Assembly: GCA_006538405.1 (NCBI GenBank)
Contig: BJKQ01000028.1
Coordinates: 119,976 to 183,975 of the forward strand
DNA: 64,000 bases
Source: Hansfordia pulvinata
Taxonomy: Eukaryota > Ascomycota > Sordariomycetes > Xylariales
Direction of reading: 5' to 3'
Positions 61,601 through 64,000 of this stretch are shown piece by piece (within the stretch, counting starts at the first letter, position 1; the number at the start of each line of letters is the position of its first letter). The notes under the pieces were generated by a model. It saw nothing but the letters and a program-made list of their open reading frames with translations. It was not told where the DNA came from and searched no databases. A program made the position numbers and the translations under genes.

Positions 61601-64000
61601 TTATCCTTTTATTTTTTTTATCCTTATTAATTATATTAAGTTTATTTTAACCTTTATACGATTTATTATTATTAAGTATTAATATTTATTAAAATTTATT
61701 ATACTTAATAATATAATTATAAATATATTATATTCTTATTATTTTAAAATAAAAAGTTAAGTTTTTACCGTACCCTTAAAAGTAAAAGTTATTATTAAGA
61801 ATATATTTATTATAAGCGTTTTTATAATAATATTTTAATAACGTTATTCTTTAAATAAGTTATAACTTAATAACGTAAGCTTAAGGTTAAAAAAGAGAAG
61901 GTAAATAATAAACTTTTATTTTTATATATTTAATTAATAAAGCTTTAATCTTAATTAATATTAATTATTAATCGGTTAAGCCGTATTTAAAAGATAAAAT
62001 CTTAAGTAAAAAAAGGGTTTAAATCTTTTTATTTATAAAATAATAAAGTTAAATAAAAAGGATAATATACTCCTTACTTAAATACTTATAAATAATGTTT
62101 AATTAATAACTTATAATATATTAAAGTTCTTAATAATATAATTAATTAACGTTTAAAATAAGTTCCGATTTTTCTTTTATAAACTTCTTTATTCCGTTTT
62201 TAAAAGCCGCCGATCTTTATTAATAATATTATTTTAATAATTAAGGATAATTTAAGTGGTTTTTAAGTTTTTAAGTATTTTTTAATAATAAGTAACCTTT
62301 TTATTATATTAAATACTTTATTATAAATCTTTATTAATATAAATTTAATATCTCTTTAACCTTAAATTCTTAAGCGTTAATATTGGCTTTAATTTCGGTT
62401 TTAAGCTATACGTTAATTAATATTAATTTTAATAATAAAATATAAAATATTAAATAAATTCTTATAATATTAAGTAATAATAATTTATAATTAATTAATA
62501 AAATAATCTTATTAATTTTAAATAATCCGATCTTTTTAAAATTTAATTTATTATTAAGTCTTTTAATTTAAATATTTTTACGTAATAAATAAACCTTATC
62601 TTTTTTTTAAAGGTCGGTTTTAATAACCGGTGATTATTATAATATCGTTTATATATTATTAAATTATTATAAGCTTTATATAAAAGTGTTTATAAAGAGT
62701 TATAAGATGTTTAACTTAAATAACGGCTTTTAAAGCGTTACCGTTAATTATTACTTATTATAATCTTTATAAGTTAAATTTATAATTTATATAAAAGGGT
62801 AATATTTTTATATCTTTATTATTTAAGTTATTATATACGAATTCTACCTTAAGTAAAAAAGATATTTAATTATTTTATTTAAAATTAATATAATATTATA
62901 AATACTGCTTTAATATTTAATTAAGTTATTTTATATAATTATTTATTTATAAGTAATATATTATTAACGTTTTATATTACACTTTAAGTTATTATATAAA
63001 TAATTTTTAAAAATAAGTTATAAAGAGTTTATCTTAATTTATAATAAGTTCTTTTAATAAATTATATTAATTAAATATAATTTTATTTATAAGTTATATA
63101 ATTTATATTACGGTTATAATTTCTTTAAATAATTAAAACTTCGTAAACTTAATAAGCTATTTTATATAAATTATAATATTATTATAAACGATTTTAATTA
63201 TTAAGTTTATAAATAATAATAACTTTATAATAAAGTTTATTAAAACCGATTCTTATACTTTATCTTTAAAAGGTATAAGTTAAAGTTCTTTATAAGGCTT
63301 ATAATATATTACTTTAAATTAAATATATATATCGTATTCTTTAATTATTATCTTAATTAATCTTTTAAGGTTTAAAAAGTTATAATCGCGTTATACTTAT
63401 TATATGGTTTTTTAATCCTTTAATAATTATAAAATAAGTCTTTATAAATTATTATAATAAGTTACCGTTATAACGGTATAAGTATAAATCGTTTATTATA
63501 AAAAAGTATAATTTTATTAAGTTATTTAAAAAGGTTAAACCGGTTATTATTTAATAATGCTTTAAACGTTATATTTTTTATTATAATTTATAATTAAATT
63601 ATTCTTTTTTAATTTAAGTGAATCGGATTTATTATATTAAAATTAAGTTTTTATCCTTATTTTATTATAAAATAAATTATAATTCGGTTATTAAGTTTAT
63701 TATAAAGTGGTTAAATCGTTTATTAAAAGCGTTAACTTTAATATTCTTTTTACTTTTATAATATTCGATTTTAAAGTTAAATTTAAAAAGGATCTTTATT
63801 TATTAAATTTAACGTTTAAGGACTTTATTTTTATAAAAGCTATAAGGTTCTTATAATCGGTTTAAACGATTATAAAAGTAAATATATTATTTAAGTAATA
63901 TCTTTATTTTTTAAATGCCTTAATAATAATTATAAGCTTTTATCGTGTATTATATAATTAAGCTTAAGTTTATTAAACTTTTTTAAGAAAAAGGCTATTA
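58660..64000. other. AT-rich, RIP-like degenerate repeat block
   Basis: From about 58660 the composition switches abruptly from GC-rich to very AT-rich and stays so to the window end. Within it C is followed by G, T or C but rarely by A, and TG is equally scarce, while CG persists. That is the footprint of RIP, which turns CpA into TpA in repeated DNA. Stops occur every few codons in all frames and no protein can be read. It is probably the edge of a decayed transposon nest, possibly subtelomeric or pericentromeric; no telomere repeat is seen. Which element families lie beneath cannot be told by eye. Confidence 0.8.
60740..60965. repeat. Degenerate short tandem repeat of a CTTAACTTAATTAA unit
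   Basis: Several copies of a unit close to CTTAACTTAATTAA, separated by short GC-containing linkers (such as GTGG, CCGG and CACGA), at a spacing of about 18-25 nt. It lies in a section (60590-61030) that is less AT-rich than the rest of the block and keeps CA and TG steps, so it may be a different or younger sequence. Confidence 0.6.

Noticed and set aside
58660..64000. Mitochondrial origin for the AT-rich end
   Set aside because: No mitochondrial gene can be read in any frame, and the specific lack of CpA/TpG with CpG retained fits RIP of nuclear repeats better than mitochondrial DNA.

Overview
The window is nuclear DNA of a filamentous ascomycete (Pezizomycotina, most like a Sordariomycete). 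The reasons are GC-rich genes split by many 50-110 nt GT-AG introns, ascomycete-type proteins throughout (class V myosin, Wapl, an Mtr-like amino-acid permease, a Urg1-type protein, a Fur1-type UPRTase), kilobase-scale intergenic gaps, and an AT-rich right end bearing the CpA/TpG depletion typical of repeat-induced point mutation (RIP). I cannot name the species.

Layout. Left part (+ strand): NAP1 histone chaperone (3.9-5.7 kb), D-3-phosphoglycerate dehydrogenase (7.9-9.8 kb), class V myosin (14.8-20.0 kb), Fap7-type adenylate kinase (21.1-21.9 kb) and Ham1 ITP pyrophosphatase (22.7-23.6 kb). Middle (- strand): a ZUP1/UFSP-like C78 cysteine peptidase (23.8-25.7 kb), cytosolic seryl-tRNA synthetase (26.6-28.1 kb), a Rheb GTPase (29.2-30.2 kb) and the cohesin-release factor Wapl (32.6-35.5 kb). 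Then uracil phosphoribosyltransferase (+, 38.5-39.6 kb), elongation factor Elf1 (-, 39.8-40.4 kb) and a Urg1/Urc1 GTP-cyclohydrolase-II-like protein (+, 43.6-46.2 kb). Right part: a small unrecognised protein (47.3 kb), ribosomal protein eS1 (49.1-50.4 kb), a Rab18-like GTPase (51.8-52.9 kb), a mitochondrial-type alpha/beta hydrolase (-, 53.1-54.7 kb) and an Mtr-like amino-acid permease (-, 55.5-57.0 kb). A 461-bp Harbinger-like MITE (58.0-58.5 kb) sits just before a block of more than 5 kb of AT-rich, RIP-like DNA that runs off the window.

The genes are mostly unrelated housekeeping genes. One functional link stands out: the uracil phosphoribosyltransferase and the Urg1-like gene lie 4 kb apart, and both belong to the fungal uracil-catabolism (URC) pathway. 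PGDH and SerRS each have a Gcn4/CPC1-type heptamer upstream, which fits general amino-acid control but is weak evidence.

Exon boundaries were worked out by hand from splice signals, reading phase and remembered family conservation. Fourteen recognised multi-exon genes close exactly in frame. Three (C78 peptidase, Wapl, Mtr-like permease) close only if one base is restored inside a short G/C run. This looks more like base-calling error than gene death. The other notable signals are a 4-nt microexon in the Urg1-like gene, a Rab with an altered G4 motif, and an 8-mer (ACGAGTAC/GTACTCGT) scattered through intergenic DNA.
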